Notes: generated by a model not told the origin, from the letters alone. A stretch of DNA of 64,000 nucleotides from Carposina sasakii (GCA_014607495.2 CP053154.1:7998001-8062000), one strand, 5' to 3'; shown: positions 12,185-22,734, counted from the first letter of the stretch. Translations and numbers: made by a program.

Positions 12185-15100
12185 ATGGAGATAGATAAAG
12201 AGAATATTATCCAAGCTGTGGTTATAATGGATACATTTAATAACAACTTTGATCCCATTAATGATAGTAAACCAATGGTATTTATTTTTCGATTTTTATA
12301 GAATATAGTGGACGCCCGCGACTCCGTCCGCGTGGACTACAGAAAAAACAAAATTTATTTCACCCCCAAACTGGTAAAAATTTCAAAATGCTAGAACAAA
12401 CGATTTTTTGTTTCTTATGACGTGATATTTGACGAACTTGCATACTAACTTTCAACCCTTATTTCACCCCTTAGCTGGTCGAAATTTCAAAAATGCTAGA
12501 ACAAATGTTTAATGATTTCTTATCAAGTGCTTAAATATAAAGTTTCATGGTTTTATCTTTTAAAATTAAGAAATCCCATACAAACTTTCAACCTCTATTT
12601 CAACCCCTTCATCCCTTTTTTTCGAAATAAAAAGTAGCCTATGTTCTGTCTCAGGGTCTAAAGATTGTCTGTACCAAATTTCATCAAAATCGGTTGCGAG
12701 GTTTAAGCGGGAAAGCGTAACAGACAGACAGACAGACAGACAGAGTTACTTTCGCATTTATAATATTAGTTGGGATAACATGAAACATGAATGATACAAT
12801 AGTAATTTATTTGTTTTTAGTATGAAATTACGTGGTGCCAAGTTGTTTCGAAAGTAAAAATTAGATTTTGGTTTTGTTTTTTAAAGTGATGCAATACCTG
12901 CAATGGGTTGTACTGTAATAATAATAAATCTTCATTGTTTCTAGGGTCTATTCTCAGTGTCTGGAGTAAAACTTATAGATTATGTATTAGACTCTTTAGC
13001 ACTAGGTGGAGTGGGAGAGTCTGTTTTATTTTGCACTGAAGGTGGCCCAAGAATAAAGCAGTACATTAGGTGAGATGTTACTAATCAATTAAATAACTAA
13101 TATAATATTATGTTTTCCAATAAAGTAAACAATGCAAAACAAAATCCTATTTTTAACTACAAATATATTTTTTTCTCAACAGAAAATGTATAGACGAGAA
13201 AGCTCTATGGAGTTTGACTATGGATGTTCAGGTATTAATGTCAGAAACATGCCAGACAATGGGTGATGTGATGAGGGAAATTGATGCAGCAGGTCTAGTT
13301 AGAGGTAACTTCATTTTGACTGGAGTGAACACTATTACAAACATCAACTTTGCTCCTTTGGTAGAACAGCATAAGTAAGTAATATTAAATTCAAATTAGT
13401 TTGTTTGTACATACATACATAACTTCACACCTATATCCTATAGGGGTAGGCAGAGACTACAGATTTTTATAATTATATTTTTATGATAATTAGTTTAAAA
13501 TTATTAGTATAGAAATGGAAAAAATTAGTTTGTTTACAATATTAAACCAGTACCATTGTAATAATAAATATAATGAGCATCTATTAATCTTTTATGTATT
13601 TGTAGACAAACATGCCAGAAGGATAAGGGTGCAGCGATGACACTGATCTATAAGAAGGTTTCATGGGAGCATCCATTGATATATAATGACAAGCCCATAT
13701 TCTTGGCTGCAGATGGTAGAACTAACAAAGTTTTACTTCATCAAAAGTATAAACAAAAGTCTAAAGAAAAAACAATTAACCTGCCACTGGTAAGAATTAA
13801 GAGGAAATAAACTATCCTATGCTTAAAAAAATTTGTTGCTGTAAAAATATTTTGTGCTTGATTATTATTTTAATTATATTTTTTAAGTATTTACCTAATT
13901 TTATTGTTTTAGGAAACCATTTTAAACCACTCTGAACTGAAGCTGCACCATAACTTAGCAGATGCTAATATTGCAATCTGCTCACCATCTGTTCCACCAT
14001 TATTCTCTGATAACTTTGATTTTCAAACACAAGATGACTTCATTCATGGGATATTGATAAATGAAGAAATTTTAGCAAGTTCATTATATTATGTGCTGTT
14101 AAACCAGAATCAGTATGCAGCAGCTATTACTAACTGGAAAACATATCAAACTGTGTGGTAAGATATAAATAACTTTAGATTGGTGGTGATGAGATACCTA
14201 CTGTTATAGCTTGACCGAAAGTAACAATTTATATTTTATTTTTCAGTTATGATATATTACATCATTGGGCATATCCATTGTCTATTGAGACTGGATCCTT
14301 CTACAAAAATAAATACATTGTAATGGGTAATTATGTTTTTCGGAAGAAAACATCTACATTGAGTAGGTATGTTTATTCAAATTATTAATTTTAGGTAGGT
14401 ATAATGAATAAAGAAGTTAGTATCAAAAAAAGTAAGCTAAAGTTAGATTTTTAAAAATTGACCTTACCATTTTTATTGCAGATCTTGTACTTTAACTGAA
14501 GATGTGTTAATTGGAGATAAAACTCATGTTAATGACAAGACAGTTGTAACAAAATCAGTAATTGGAAATAACTGCAACATTGGTAATAATGTGACAATTA
14601 TAGGAAGCCATATTATGGATAATGTAACCATTAAAGAAAACTGTAAAATTATAAATGCTTTTATTGATGATAACTGTGTTATAGAAAAAGATTCAACTTT
14701 AGAAGGTGGTGTTATTTTGGCATCCAATGTGATAGTGGATGTTGGAAGCAAATTAAATGGAAATATTATAAATAGCAATGATGATAAAGGAAATGGTGAG
14801 TTACATGATATTACCCTCAAGACAGTTGGGATGAATCCCTTAGTAAATTATTCAAAACTATATTAAATAAAATATAAAATTATATTTTCAGAAAAAATTC
14901 TAGCAAAATCAACATCTGAAAGTGGAACAGAATGGGAGAATGATTCTTCAGGAAGTGGGGGAGATGACTTCATTGGCTTCCAAAAAGAATGGAGTGACAG
15001 TGAGTCATGCTATTCTTCAGCTAGCAGTGACGAGTCTACAATGCCAGAATCTCCAATACCAGAAGATTCTAACAGTAAGTGACCAATTCAAACTTCTATG

Positions 15101-16113
15101 TGAATCTGTCTGTATCATTTGATTGATTTGATTAGTATCAGAGAATTTTTTGCATATGATCTTTGCATGCCTTACAATGGATATTTTAAAAGTATATTTA
15201 GTATCCATTTCTAGTATCCTGCAGGGCCGGCCCGCCCATATGGCGAACGGAGCAGTCGCTCCAGGCGCCAAATCCTAGAGGGTGCCTAAATGGTAAAGAT
15301 ATAGGTATATATATATATATATTATTAGGAGCAAACAGGAGAGGCGCCATTATTGGATCTCGCTCCATTCTAAAATTTACTTTGGGCCGGTGCTAGTATC
15401 CTGTTTTTATTTCAATTGTCAAATCCTCATTTGTTTTTTTTCAGTATTCTTGCAGGAGGTCACAGATAGTTTGGCTCGGGGTTATGATGACAAATTGAAA
15501 TGTGACTATCTCATATTAGAAATAAACTCTTCTAGATATGCTTACAACATACAGTTGCAAGAAGTCAATTTCTTTGTTGTGAGAGCATTGTTAAGTCTAC
15601 CTATATTAGTTGAGGCTAAGAATGTGCTGGTCACTGTAAAAGATATCCTCAAATATTTCCAACCTGTTTTGGCTAATTACATCAAGACCAAATCTTCAAT
15701 AAAGGATTGTTTGAAGGCTGTTGAAGTAAGTGTTTATTAATTTAGATTCAGTTAAATTTATACCATGTAGGCATTCTATTGTTATTGCATGCTCTCAGTT
15801 ATATTGTAGAATTGTTTCCAATCAAATAAATAACTAGGGTGTAAGTGAATACTTATGAAATTTAAAATTTATACACTAGACATTTTAATTTTATCCAACA
15901 TCTTTTCAGGAGAGTTGTATTGAATGTGAATGGTTTGATGGCAAGGCAGGACAAATCCTCCATTTGTTGTACAATGCTGATGTGGTTGATGAGGATTCTC
16001 TTCTGGAATGGCATGAAGAACTGAAGGAGAATGACAGTATACTAGCAACACAGCCATCAATAATTAAATTCTTTGATTGGCTTCAGCAAGCTAGTGAAGA
16101 GGAGTCAGATTAA
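12185..16113 (+). CDS. EIF2B5: Translation initiation factor eIF2B subunit epsilon, 10 exons
   Basis: Guanine-nucleotide-exchange subunit of eIF2B, which recharges eIF2 with GTP and is inhibited during the integrated stress response. Exons: 12185-12277, 12945-13069, 13183-13374, 13606-13789, 13913-14157, 14247-14366, 14482-14795, 14892-15074, 15445-15725 and 15910-16113. The join is 1,941 nt, giving 646 aa (human about 720). Order of domains: a nucleotidyltransferase-like domain (IIQAVVIMDTFNNNFDPI; VKLIDYVLDSL; DNFDFQTQDDFIHGILINEE); a left-handed beta-helix in exon 7 with hexapeptide repeats (VIGNNCNIGNNVTIIGSH); an acidic, serine-rich linker in exon 8; and the C-terminal HEAT/W2 catalytic domain with the aromatic-acidic ending IIKFFDWLQQASEEESD. 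Poly(A) signal AATAAA at 16127-16132. Introns 1 and 8 hold repeat insertions. The 'LLPLANV' and 'YGDVISN' motifs common in this family are altered here (see findings). Confidence 0.94.
12306..12775 (+). repeat. Retroelement-tail-like repeat in EIF2B5 intron 1
   Basis: Begins GTGGACGCCCGCGACTCCGT at about 12309. Contains two related internal units ('caaactggtaaaaatttcaa' and 'agctggtcgaaatttcaa'), then 'ccaaatttcatcaaaatcgg', a (CAGA)n run and the end 'tttataatattagt'. This is the longest copy of the family in the window. Confidence 0.72.
15222..15392. mobile_element. Small hAT-like insertion in EIF2B5 intron 8
   Basis: Starts CAGGGCCGGCCCGCCCATAT and ends TTTGGGCCGGTG, so the GGGCCGG-type termini are roughly inverted. 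It is flanked by the direct repeat CTAGTATCCTG at 15211-15221 and 15393-15403. A (TA)n run lies inside. The CAGGG-type end suggests a hAT-like non-autonomous element, though the duplication read here is 11 bp rather than the usual 8. Confidence 0.6.
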
Positions 16114-16126
16114 ATGTTTATAAGGA

Positions 16127-16132
16127 AATAAA
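16127..16132 (+). terminator. Poly(A) signal of EIF2B5
   Basis: AATAAA 13 bp after the EIF2B5 stop codon. The probable ANAPC10 signal (AATAAA on the minus strand, 16165-16170) lies only 33 bp further on, so the two transcripts probably end almost on top of each other. Confidence 0.6.
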
Positions 16133-16164
16133 TTAACATATATATTTTTTTTTACACACAGCTG

Positions 16165-16170
16165 TTTATT
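16165..16170 (-). terminator. Poly(A) signal of ANAPC10 (candidate)
   Basis: TTTATT on the plus strand, AATAAA on the minus strand, about 320 bp beyond the ANAPC10 stop codon. No other good minus-strand signal is seen between 16171 and 16492, which would put the MITE at 16312-16459 inside the ANAPC10 3' UTR. Confidence 0.5.
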
Positions 16171-16311
16171 TACATTCCTTATAAATAATTTTATTTTAAT
16201 GGCCAAATCTAAAGCTGTGCTTAATGTCAACTCTTAAAATTCATCATCATTAAAATCAGTTTTACAGACATCATTTTTGTTACAAGCTTTGAGTTTTGGT
16301 ACCTTTATGTC

Positions 16312-16459
16312 GGTCTAATTATCAAAATGTGTCAACTCCAAAAAAATTCGAAATTTTAAGCATTATTCTTACAGGAAGATAACACAATTCTATGCCAGAT
16401 AGCATTAAAAGTAAAATTTCGTTTTTTTTTGGAGTTACACATTTTGATAAAATTAGACC
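16312..16459. mobile_element. Palindromic MITE between EIF2B5 and ANAPC10
   Basis: The left arm GGTCTAATTATCAAAATGTG runs on through 'tcaactccaaaaaaa'. The right arm reads, in reverse, GGTCTAATTTTATCAAAATG then 'tgtaactccaaaaaaaa'. Arms of about 36 bp, nearly perfect, with a centre of about 75 bp. No coding capacity. Confidence 0.75.
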
Positions 16460-16492
16460 TATGTTTAGTTGAAACAATTTACAGACACAAGT

Positions 16493-17252
16493 TCATCGAA
16501 TAGTAGCATATTGCTGGAATTGTACTGTAGAAAAGTTTCGAAACTTATTGATGTCAAATGAAGTGGGTTCACATGGTGAGTGGACTTTGATCTGCCTCAT
16601 ATGTGTATCACGTCCATTTTGGTGGTTGCTAAGCACTGCTATTTGTATCATATAGGTTCTTATAGGTCTGTCATGGATATCCTTTATTGGGATCATTTCC
16701 CAACCTGGAAACATGGGTGTATGTTAGTAACTTTCTTTTGAATGTTCAATAATTGAGCAAACTATACAATGTCTTCTAAAATAATACATGGCTATTTTGA
16801 ACTAGCTTAACTTACCACTAGGTTCAATCATTTCAATAACTTCTATCTCTTGCAAATCATTAAAGTGTGTACCAGCTCTAATAGAAATTCGGCTTGGTGT
16901 GTAGCTTTCATCCAATTTAAAGTCTGTGTAAATATAGATGTGAGAGACCATGGTTTTCTTCTGAAATTGTATGTTAACAAGGTGTGGTAGTTGGCCATCA
17001 GATTGCCAATAAGTATCCATACAGTCATCCCTTAGTTGGTCTATTCCAAACCCTGAAAATAGAGATAAACGGACAGACAGGCTTAGATATAGTGCTTCTG
17101 GTGGTAAAACTTTACTAGAAATAAAAGACCTATGATATTTCGGGTAATATTTTACCTGGTTTGCAAGATGAAAGGCTCCAAATAGCGTGGTTTCCTACTT
17201 CACGTACAGTTCCTGATCTTTCGCTTACTAGAGGGTCTTTTTCAGAAGCCAT
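16493..17252 (-). CDS. ANAPC10: Anaphase-promoting complex subunit 10 (DOC1), 3 exons
   Basis: Substrate-receptor subunit of the APC/C ubiquitin ligase; with CDC20 or CDH1 it forms the D-box receptor. Exons (minus): 17252-17156, 17052-16816 and 16704-16493. The 546-nt join codes 181 aa, close to human (185). The single DOC/galactose-binding-like domain fills the protein. Clear family blocks are [66 protein letters not shown] and [18 protein letters not shown]. The last two residues are Ile-Arg, the conserved 'IR tail' known to dock APC10 onto a TPR subunit (APC3/CDC27). The ATG at 17252 is the first in frame and the protein starts close to the family N-terminus. It is convergent with EIF2B5. 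Confidence 0.96.
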
Positions 17253-17464
17253 GATTGATGATTTACGCTAATTGAATGTTTAACACGGAGGCAATGCTAG
17301 TTGATAATTATTTCGTTGTTAGCTTGTATTCTTATACATTTAAATTTATTATTTTTGTTGTTTATGTGCTCGTCTCGTCCATTCGTCGTTTAATCCACAG
17401 ACTACTTAGCAAAGAATATACTACTCTCTACTTAGTGTATGTACTGACGTTTTTTTTTTTTTGT

Positions 17465-17865
17465 TTAGTTTATCCCGAAGGAAAGGCAAGGGGAACTAAG
17501 CCCATACAGCCATTGTCTTTAGTAAATGATCTGAATTTATGATGGATGATATTGATGATGATGAATGGAAACGTCGGGAAAATCCTCAAGAATGGATGTG
17601 AAATTAGTAAAGATCAAAAATAATTGCAGAAACTACTTACATGAGCCCATGAAGAGATCGCATTCCGACTAAAGTTTTACTTAGCTTACCTGCATATAAA
17701 ACCATGCACACGCACTAGATTCACATCACAAGTAACCAAAATATAACTTATCTACCAGAAAACATCACTTTACGGACACATGCAAGCCATCTACAAATAA
17801 ATTTTGATTTTCACAAGAAAATTACACCCGAACCGTTCCAGCTTTTCCCGCCGAATCATGTACTG
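17465..17865 (+). repeat. 400-bp repeat, copy 1 (cluster A)
   Basis: Starts 'tttatcccgaaggaaaggca' and includes 'ggggaactaagcccatacag', a (GAT)n-like run, 'ataaaaccatgcacacgcac' and 'gacacatgcaagccat', ending 'cttttcccgccgaatc'. Five near-complete copies occur in the window, all in the same orientation. No terminal inverted repeat and no convincing long reading frame. Confidence 0.8.
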
Positions 17866-17976
17866 ACGTATTTAATCATTTTTGTTTCGTACGTCAGTCA
17901 GTGTCACCAAAGATCACGGAGCCAAAAAGTGTCACTGTCAATGTATTTTTTTTAGTTTAGTTTAATTTTTTTATTT

Positions 17977-18330
17977 AGTTTATCTCGAAGGAATGGCAAG
18001 GGGAACTAAGCCCATACAGCCTTTGTCTTTAGTAAATGATTTCTGAATTTATGATGGGCGATAATGATGATGATGAATGTAAAAGGTCGGGAAAATCCTT
18101 AGGAACAAGTGTAAAGTTAGTAAAAATGAAAAATAATTGCAGAAACAACTTACATGGGCCCGTGAAAAAGTTATATGTTAAAGTTTTACTCAGCTTACCT
18201 GCGTATAAAACCATGCACACGCACTAGATTCACATCACAAGTAATCAAAATATAACTTATCTACCAAAAAACATCACTTTACGGACACATGCAAGCCATT
18301 TACGAATAATTTTAGATTTACACAAGAAAA
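17977..18330 (+). repeat. 400-bp repeat, copy 2 (cluster A)
   Basis: Begins 'tttatctcgaaggaatggca'. The 3' end stops at 'cacaagaaaattt' and copy 3 follows within a few bases, so copies 2 and 3 form a head-to-tail tandem. The short open frames on both strands here (about 18030-18225) are part of the repeat. Confidence 0.8.
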
Positions 18331-18339
18331 TTTTGTTTA

Positions 18340-18735
18340 GTTTAAGTTTATCCCGAAGGAAAGGCAAAGGGAACTAAGCCCATACAGCCATTGTCTTAAG
18401 TAAATAATTTCTGAATTTATAACGGATGCTATTGATGCTGATGAATGGAAACGTCGGAATCCTCAAGAATGGGTGTAGAATTAGTAAAGATCAAAAAGAA
18501 TTGTAGAAACAACTTACATGAGTCCATGAAGAGATCGTATTCTGACTAAAGCTTAGCTTACCTGCATAATTATAAAACCATGCACACGCACTTCCTATAG
18601 AATCACATCACAAGTAAACAAAATATAACTTATCTACCAGAAAACATCACTTCACGAACACATGCAAGCTATGTACAACGATTTTAACAAGAAAATTACA
18701 CCCGCTCCCTTCCAGCCTTTCCCGCTGAATCTCCA
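18340..18735 (+). repeat. 400-bp repeat, copy 3 (cluster A)
   Basis: Begins 'gtttatcccgaaggaaaggc' and ends around 'tttcccgctgaatctcc'. Same internal order as the other copies, with scattered substitutions and small indels (for example 'ataattataaaaccatgcac'). Confidence 0.8.
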
Positions 18736-19234
18736 GTCATTGTCAGTAAATAAAAAAACGCTACGGCCTGCATTTATCAAAGTCAAATTATTCTCCTTTA
18801 TTATAATCCGTGATTAGACGAGATGATAGACACTAAAAACCGGTTAGTCGAACCTTTACAGTTCCATGAAACCCAGTCCAAGGTGGTGGCATGAAATCTT
18901 ATTTCTAACTCCAAGCTTCATTAGCTGCATGAAAATAATGTTAGTTGGGTATACCCTGAAGTTACATTCATTTAGGCTGCATAAAGGTCATTGATAAAAA
19001 TATTACTTCCTGTCCCAATAACTCTATTTGTTCTTGTGGGCGTTATGCTTCTAACTTAGCATAGATTGATTGTGGAAGCTCTTCGGGTTATTTTCGAATT
19101 CACTTTATATGAGATAATACTCTTATGTTACGTACGGCCCATACAAAGTCTGTAGATGATGTAAATATGATACAAAGTTGCTTCCTCGGATCATCAGCGG
19201 ATTGCAATTTTGGTTGGTAACATTCGTCGGCCAA

Positions 19235-19489
19235 GCCATAAAGGAATAAGATGTAGACATAGAGTGCTAATGTCATACTAACAGTTTCGATAGTCAAAGG
19301 TTTCGATGCACGATTAGACTTTTCGGTGCTTAAAGAGTTACAGTCCTTGACACTTAGATTGCATTACTACACGTTACAATACAATAGTAATGTAGTACAT
19401 TACTATACATTATACTAATAGAATCTAATGGTGCATCGAAACAGTTAGTATGACATTAGCAATCTATGACATCTTATTCCTCTATGGCC
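19235..19489. mobile_element. Palindromic MITE
   Basis: The left arm contains 'aggaataagatgt', 'gctaatgtcatactaacagt' and 'ttcgatgcac'. The right arm read in reverse contains 'aggaataagatgt', 'gctaatgtcatactaactgt' and 'ttcgatgcac'. Arms of about 80 bp, with small indels, surround a short palindromic centre at about 19360-19415. The frame at 19100-19297 overlaps the left arm and is not a gene. Confidence 0.75.
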
Positions 19490-20641
19490 AAGCTAGGTAT
19501 TCAATAGGTATTCATTCAATAGCTGTTCCACATAGATATGTACGAATACCTACCTATGTACCTATTCCTACCTACTGACCGCACCTGATATATTATAATG
19601 CTGAGGATCAGCCTACATGCAGTCCCACTAGTTGACCGACTAGGTAACCAATTATATCCATAGTTAATTAGAAATTAGTGTAGGTACCTGGGTGGTACCT
19701 AGAGGTACTAAAATAGGTCCTACGTACGGTTAATTTCCCTATCTATGAGAGTCAAACGTACGTGTAAGTATATATCACTTTTATTATGTACCTACCTGGA
19801 CCGAATTTGAGTAGAGCTCTAAATTACAACATCCAAACATCAATTTTACCCACTGATGATAACTAAGTACCTACTTAGTACCCAGTGGGAATGTAGTCCA
19901 GCTGAGCAATAAGCACGCATGATTCGCTCGTTTTAGATAAGTAAGCAGAAGATAGGAGCGGGTTGACAAATTGATATGACTATAATTAGTGGTTAGCTCG
20001 TCGCGGCGTAATTTGACTATGGCATGTGGTGTGGCGTATGGGTGTTGACCGCGGGAATCGGTCACTGGGAGAATCCCAGACGAAAGCCAAATGTTACTTT
20101 AGTTCCGCCTATGCACACCTTCTACGCTGTAGTTCTTTATCTGATTATAAACCACATAATTGTTTGAGTTTAGCTATGAAATGTAAAGAATTGATCGATG
20201 TAAAAATAATTTTCTATGTACTTACAAATGAGTATTTAGGAAGTTATGTAGGTATAAATTACCATTTCGATAAAACAGAAAGGTGACTTTTAGTTAGAAT
20301 AAGAATTTTGCACAAATATTACATCATATTATATTCAACGTTAAATAATCCTTATTTATTTACCGAACATTAATTTAGCTTAATGCCCATGTAATCGAAG
20401 TTATCTTTACAAATTACAACAGCCTGTATACGCGAAAAGTTTGTAACAGGTTGTGCTGCATATTTTTGTTTTGGATTCATCTGAGATTGAAACAAATAAA
20501 TATTTCATAATTTTAATAAAAAAGTAAGAAAAGTCGTTTTGGCGTTGTCAAATCGTTATTATCAATAAGATTTTCAAATATTGCAGTTTTATGTTATCAG
20601 CTTAGAAAATTTAGCACTAAACATTTCCCATTTCCCTAAGC

Positions 20642-20824
20642 ATGCTTGGCAAAAAGTTACTGGAACAGCTGACTGGGTTCGTCCCTTCGATGGTGACATT
20701 CGGCTTGGCTGGAGCCGTTGGCATGGTGTACCTCACCGACTGGAAAGTTATCGTCAACTACATACCATTTTACAACACCAAATTCCCTGCAGCCTCTGAA
20801 AACGAGAAAGCTGGTTGTGAATAG
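20642..20824 (+). CDS. UQCR11: Cytochrome b-c1 complex 6.4-kDa subunit (UQCR11 type)
   Basis: Small single-span subunit of mitochondrial complex III. 60 codons in one exon. MLGKKLLEQLTGFVPSMVTF leads into a hydrophobic stretch GLAGAVGMVYLT, followed by DWKVIVNYIPFYNTKF. The family pattern 'GAVGxV..TDWR.I..W(I/V)P' and the length (about 56-60 aa) fit insect UQCR-6.4/ox proteins. The ATG at 20642 is chosen because a more upstream frame is in a different phase. AATAAA at 20912-20917 is a plausible poly(A) signal. A 5' UTR exon cannot be excluded: a 'ttgcag' lies at 20580-20585. The sequence carries no frameshift or stop, so it looks like the live gene rather than a retrocopy. Confidence 0.85.
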   Translation: MLGKKLLEQLTGFVPSMVTFGLAGAVGMVYLTDWKVIVNYIPFYNTKFPAASENEKAGCE

Positions 20825-21894
20825 ACATGCTTACTAGTAAAAATAACTTAACTAGGCAGGTGATGCTGTAAGCCAGTTTTCGGGGAGGGCACGTACGCTG
20901 CACGCGCTTACAATAAATTCAGAGACTGGAAGAAAGGAATTATAATAATGACTGGTCTTGATAATCAGGTGCTCGGATTTGTAATATAATGTCAACCGGG
21001 CTGGCCGCAGCCGGCGCGGGCGCAGCTGCCGCGACCCTCCGGCCCTCCGCGTGTGCCCTCAGAACAAACAAGACCTCTCTTTTGTGTTGTGTTTTATATT
21101 TTTCTTTGAATGCAGAGGACATTGTTAAAAAATTAATTGTGACGATTAAATTCATGAATTTGCTTCAAATGGTATTTATATAAAGCACTCTTGCGTGTGT
21201 CGGAACGTGCTTTGGTGAGGATTATTTAAAGCGTGGTGCTTTAAGAAAACTGGAAATGTGTAAACTGAAAATGCCTAAAACTTTTTGGTATGATTCAACT
21301 TTTTTTAAAGTACCTACAGTTAATAAAACCCAGCTGTTGACACTATCATAATTCTACATTTGTACAATTTCTACTTGGTTACACCAATGGTTTAAAGGAC
21401 TATTTTTTTTTGAAGTACACACATTTAATACTGTTGGTAGTTAAGCAGGTATACAAAATGCATTGTTTGTTAGATACATAAACATTCATGGTTTCAAAAA
21501 CAAACATTGTTGACTATCTTTCATCTATAGGTATTTGCCTCTGTTGGCAGGATAACTATTATGAATTTCGTAAATAGTTATTTCATACTAACAGTATGCC
21601 TAGGTACACCTATAATACATATATTACATTGGACGAGTTCTTTAGGGTGGGCCATTTTATTAAATTTATCAGTTCTGTTAAACCCTGTATAAATTTGCGT
21701 TACTAAATTAATTATTAATGTAAGAAATATCTGCATACCTACAACTGCATAGCATACGATCTGATAGATGAATTAATACTAGATATAGGGTCAGCTTTCA
21801 ATATACGGATCGTCCGTAATCTGCTCAAAACTGACAAGCGCAGATCACAAGGTTTAGTTCATCTATGACAACGGTATAGACAAAACGTGCTACA
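20825..21894. other. Intergenic, with a short GC-rich patch
   Basis: A GC-rich patch at about 20990-21060 (alternating Ala/Gly-rich codons on both strands) stands out in AT-rich DNA; the 64-codon plus frame here is not recognisable. The rest is AT-rich with no repeat arms I could pair. Confidence 0.5.
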
Positions 21895-21971
21895 ATGCCT
21901 CAGTGTGTTTTTAAAAATTGCGGAAACAATTCCCGAAACCTTAAAATATCTCACGGAATATCTTACTTTCA
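21895..21971 (+). CDS. Isolated first exon of a THAP zinc-finger protein (partial)
   Basis: ATG at 21895 encodes MPQCVFKNCGNNSRNLKISH, then GISYFQ up to a strong donor CA|GTAAGT at 21972. The Met-x-x-Cys-x4-Cys opening followed by a polar basic stretch and an aromatic (G-I-S-Y-F) is the first half of a THAP C2CH DNA-binding domain, in which the next residues are normally a Phe-Pro, then W and the C-x2-H pair. No following exon with those residues and a usable acceptor is visible before cyclin D at 25.5 kb. A 'YFPKIKKWRAA'-like stretch at about 22137-22170 is suggestive but has no splice acceptor before it and ends at a stop. It could be a real gene with a distant second exon, or a relic of a THAP-bearing transposon. 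Confidence 0.5.
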
Positions 21972-22734
21972 GTAAGTAGTTTTCAAAAGGTTTCTGTTTT
22001 ATGTTAATAATCAGTGGATAACATAATATTTTACATAAATATTTAAACAAATAATAATGTGTTAGACGAAGTACATATTTGCTTACTTCCTATGCTATTT
22101 CCACTGTAATATCGGTAATGTGTCCAACTAAAAATATATTTCCCTAAAATTAAAAAGTGGCGAGCTGCACCCGTCACAGTATAATATGTTGTGAAAACTT
22201 TACTTGAAAAGTAGTGGAGCATAGTTTCTGTTCATTATTTTCTGTTAAGTTTTACTTTGATTAAAATTATAATAAAGGTTTTTAAATTGTTTTAATTCAA
22301 TACCTAAAAATATCTGAATGTTTTTTTTTAAGAATACTGTCTGCACACGGATCCTCTTAAATCCGTAAACTCCGGAATCCCGGGAAACCCCCCCTCTCTG
22401 GACTTCTACTTCATAAAAGGAAGCCACGCTTCAAATATCACGTCTCTAGCTACAGTTGTTTTGCCTCAGCGTCGATAAATCAGTCATATTACTTTACATA
22501 AATTCATCATCTTCCTGCCCTTAACCCATTATTTATTGGGTCGGCGCAATATGGTTTTTTTCGAAACTCACATTGCCAAAGATTTTCATTACATAATATA
22601 AATTACTAATATATTATAAAATAGCAGTATTCACTGAAGGGTTTTATTAGAACCTTAGAAAGTAATTTATAGAGACCTAAAAAAATAATTTATTACACGA
22701 AATTTAATAATTAACAAAGTTACCGTATATTTTA

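Larger units (their letters stand above)
17253..20641. other. Repeat-rich intergenic region between ANAPC10 and UQCR11
   Basis: Begins with the ANAPC10 promoter side, then three copies of the 400-bp repeat (17465-18735) and a palindromic MITE (19235-19489). 19500-20580 holds only unremarkable AT-rich sequence with many short TACCTA-type words. The frames at 19871-20065 and 20026-20286 overlap each other on opposite strands and match nothing I know. Confidence 0.6.

Noticed and set aside
12720..12745. CRISPR-like or functional tandem array
   Set aside because: The (CAGA)n runs at 12720, 27300 and 56670 are simple-sequence parts of retroelement tails.
14524..14820. 98-codon minus frame
   Set aside because: Antisense of EIF2B5 exon 7, open because of the hexapeptide repeats.
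18029..18227. 63-codon frames on both strands
   Set aside because: They lie inside copy 2 of the 400-bp repeat and are not kept in the other copies.
20989..21183. 64-codon Ala/Gly-rich plus frame
   Set aside because: GC-rich low-complexity start and AT-rich end, a matching open frame on the opposite strand, and no recognisable family.
22137..22170. Second THAP exon (FPKIKKWRAA-like)
   Set aside because: Tempting because FP and W follow, but no acceptor AG stands before it in a usable position, it lacks the C-x2-H pair and it hits a stop at once. Kept only as a remark.
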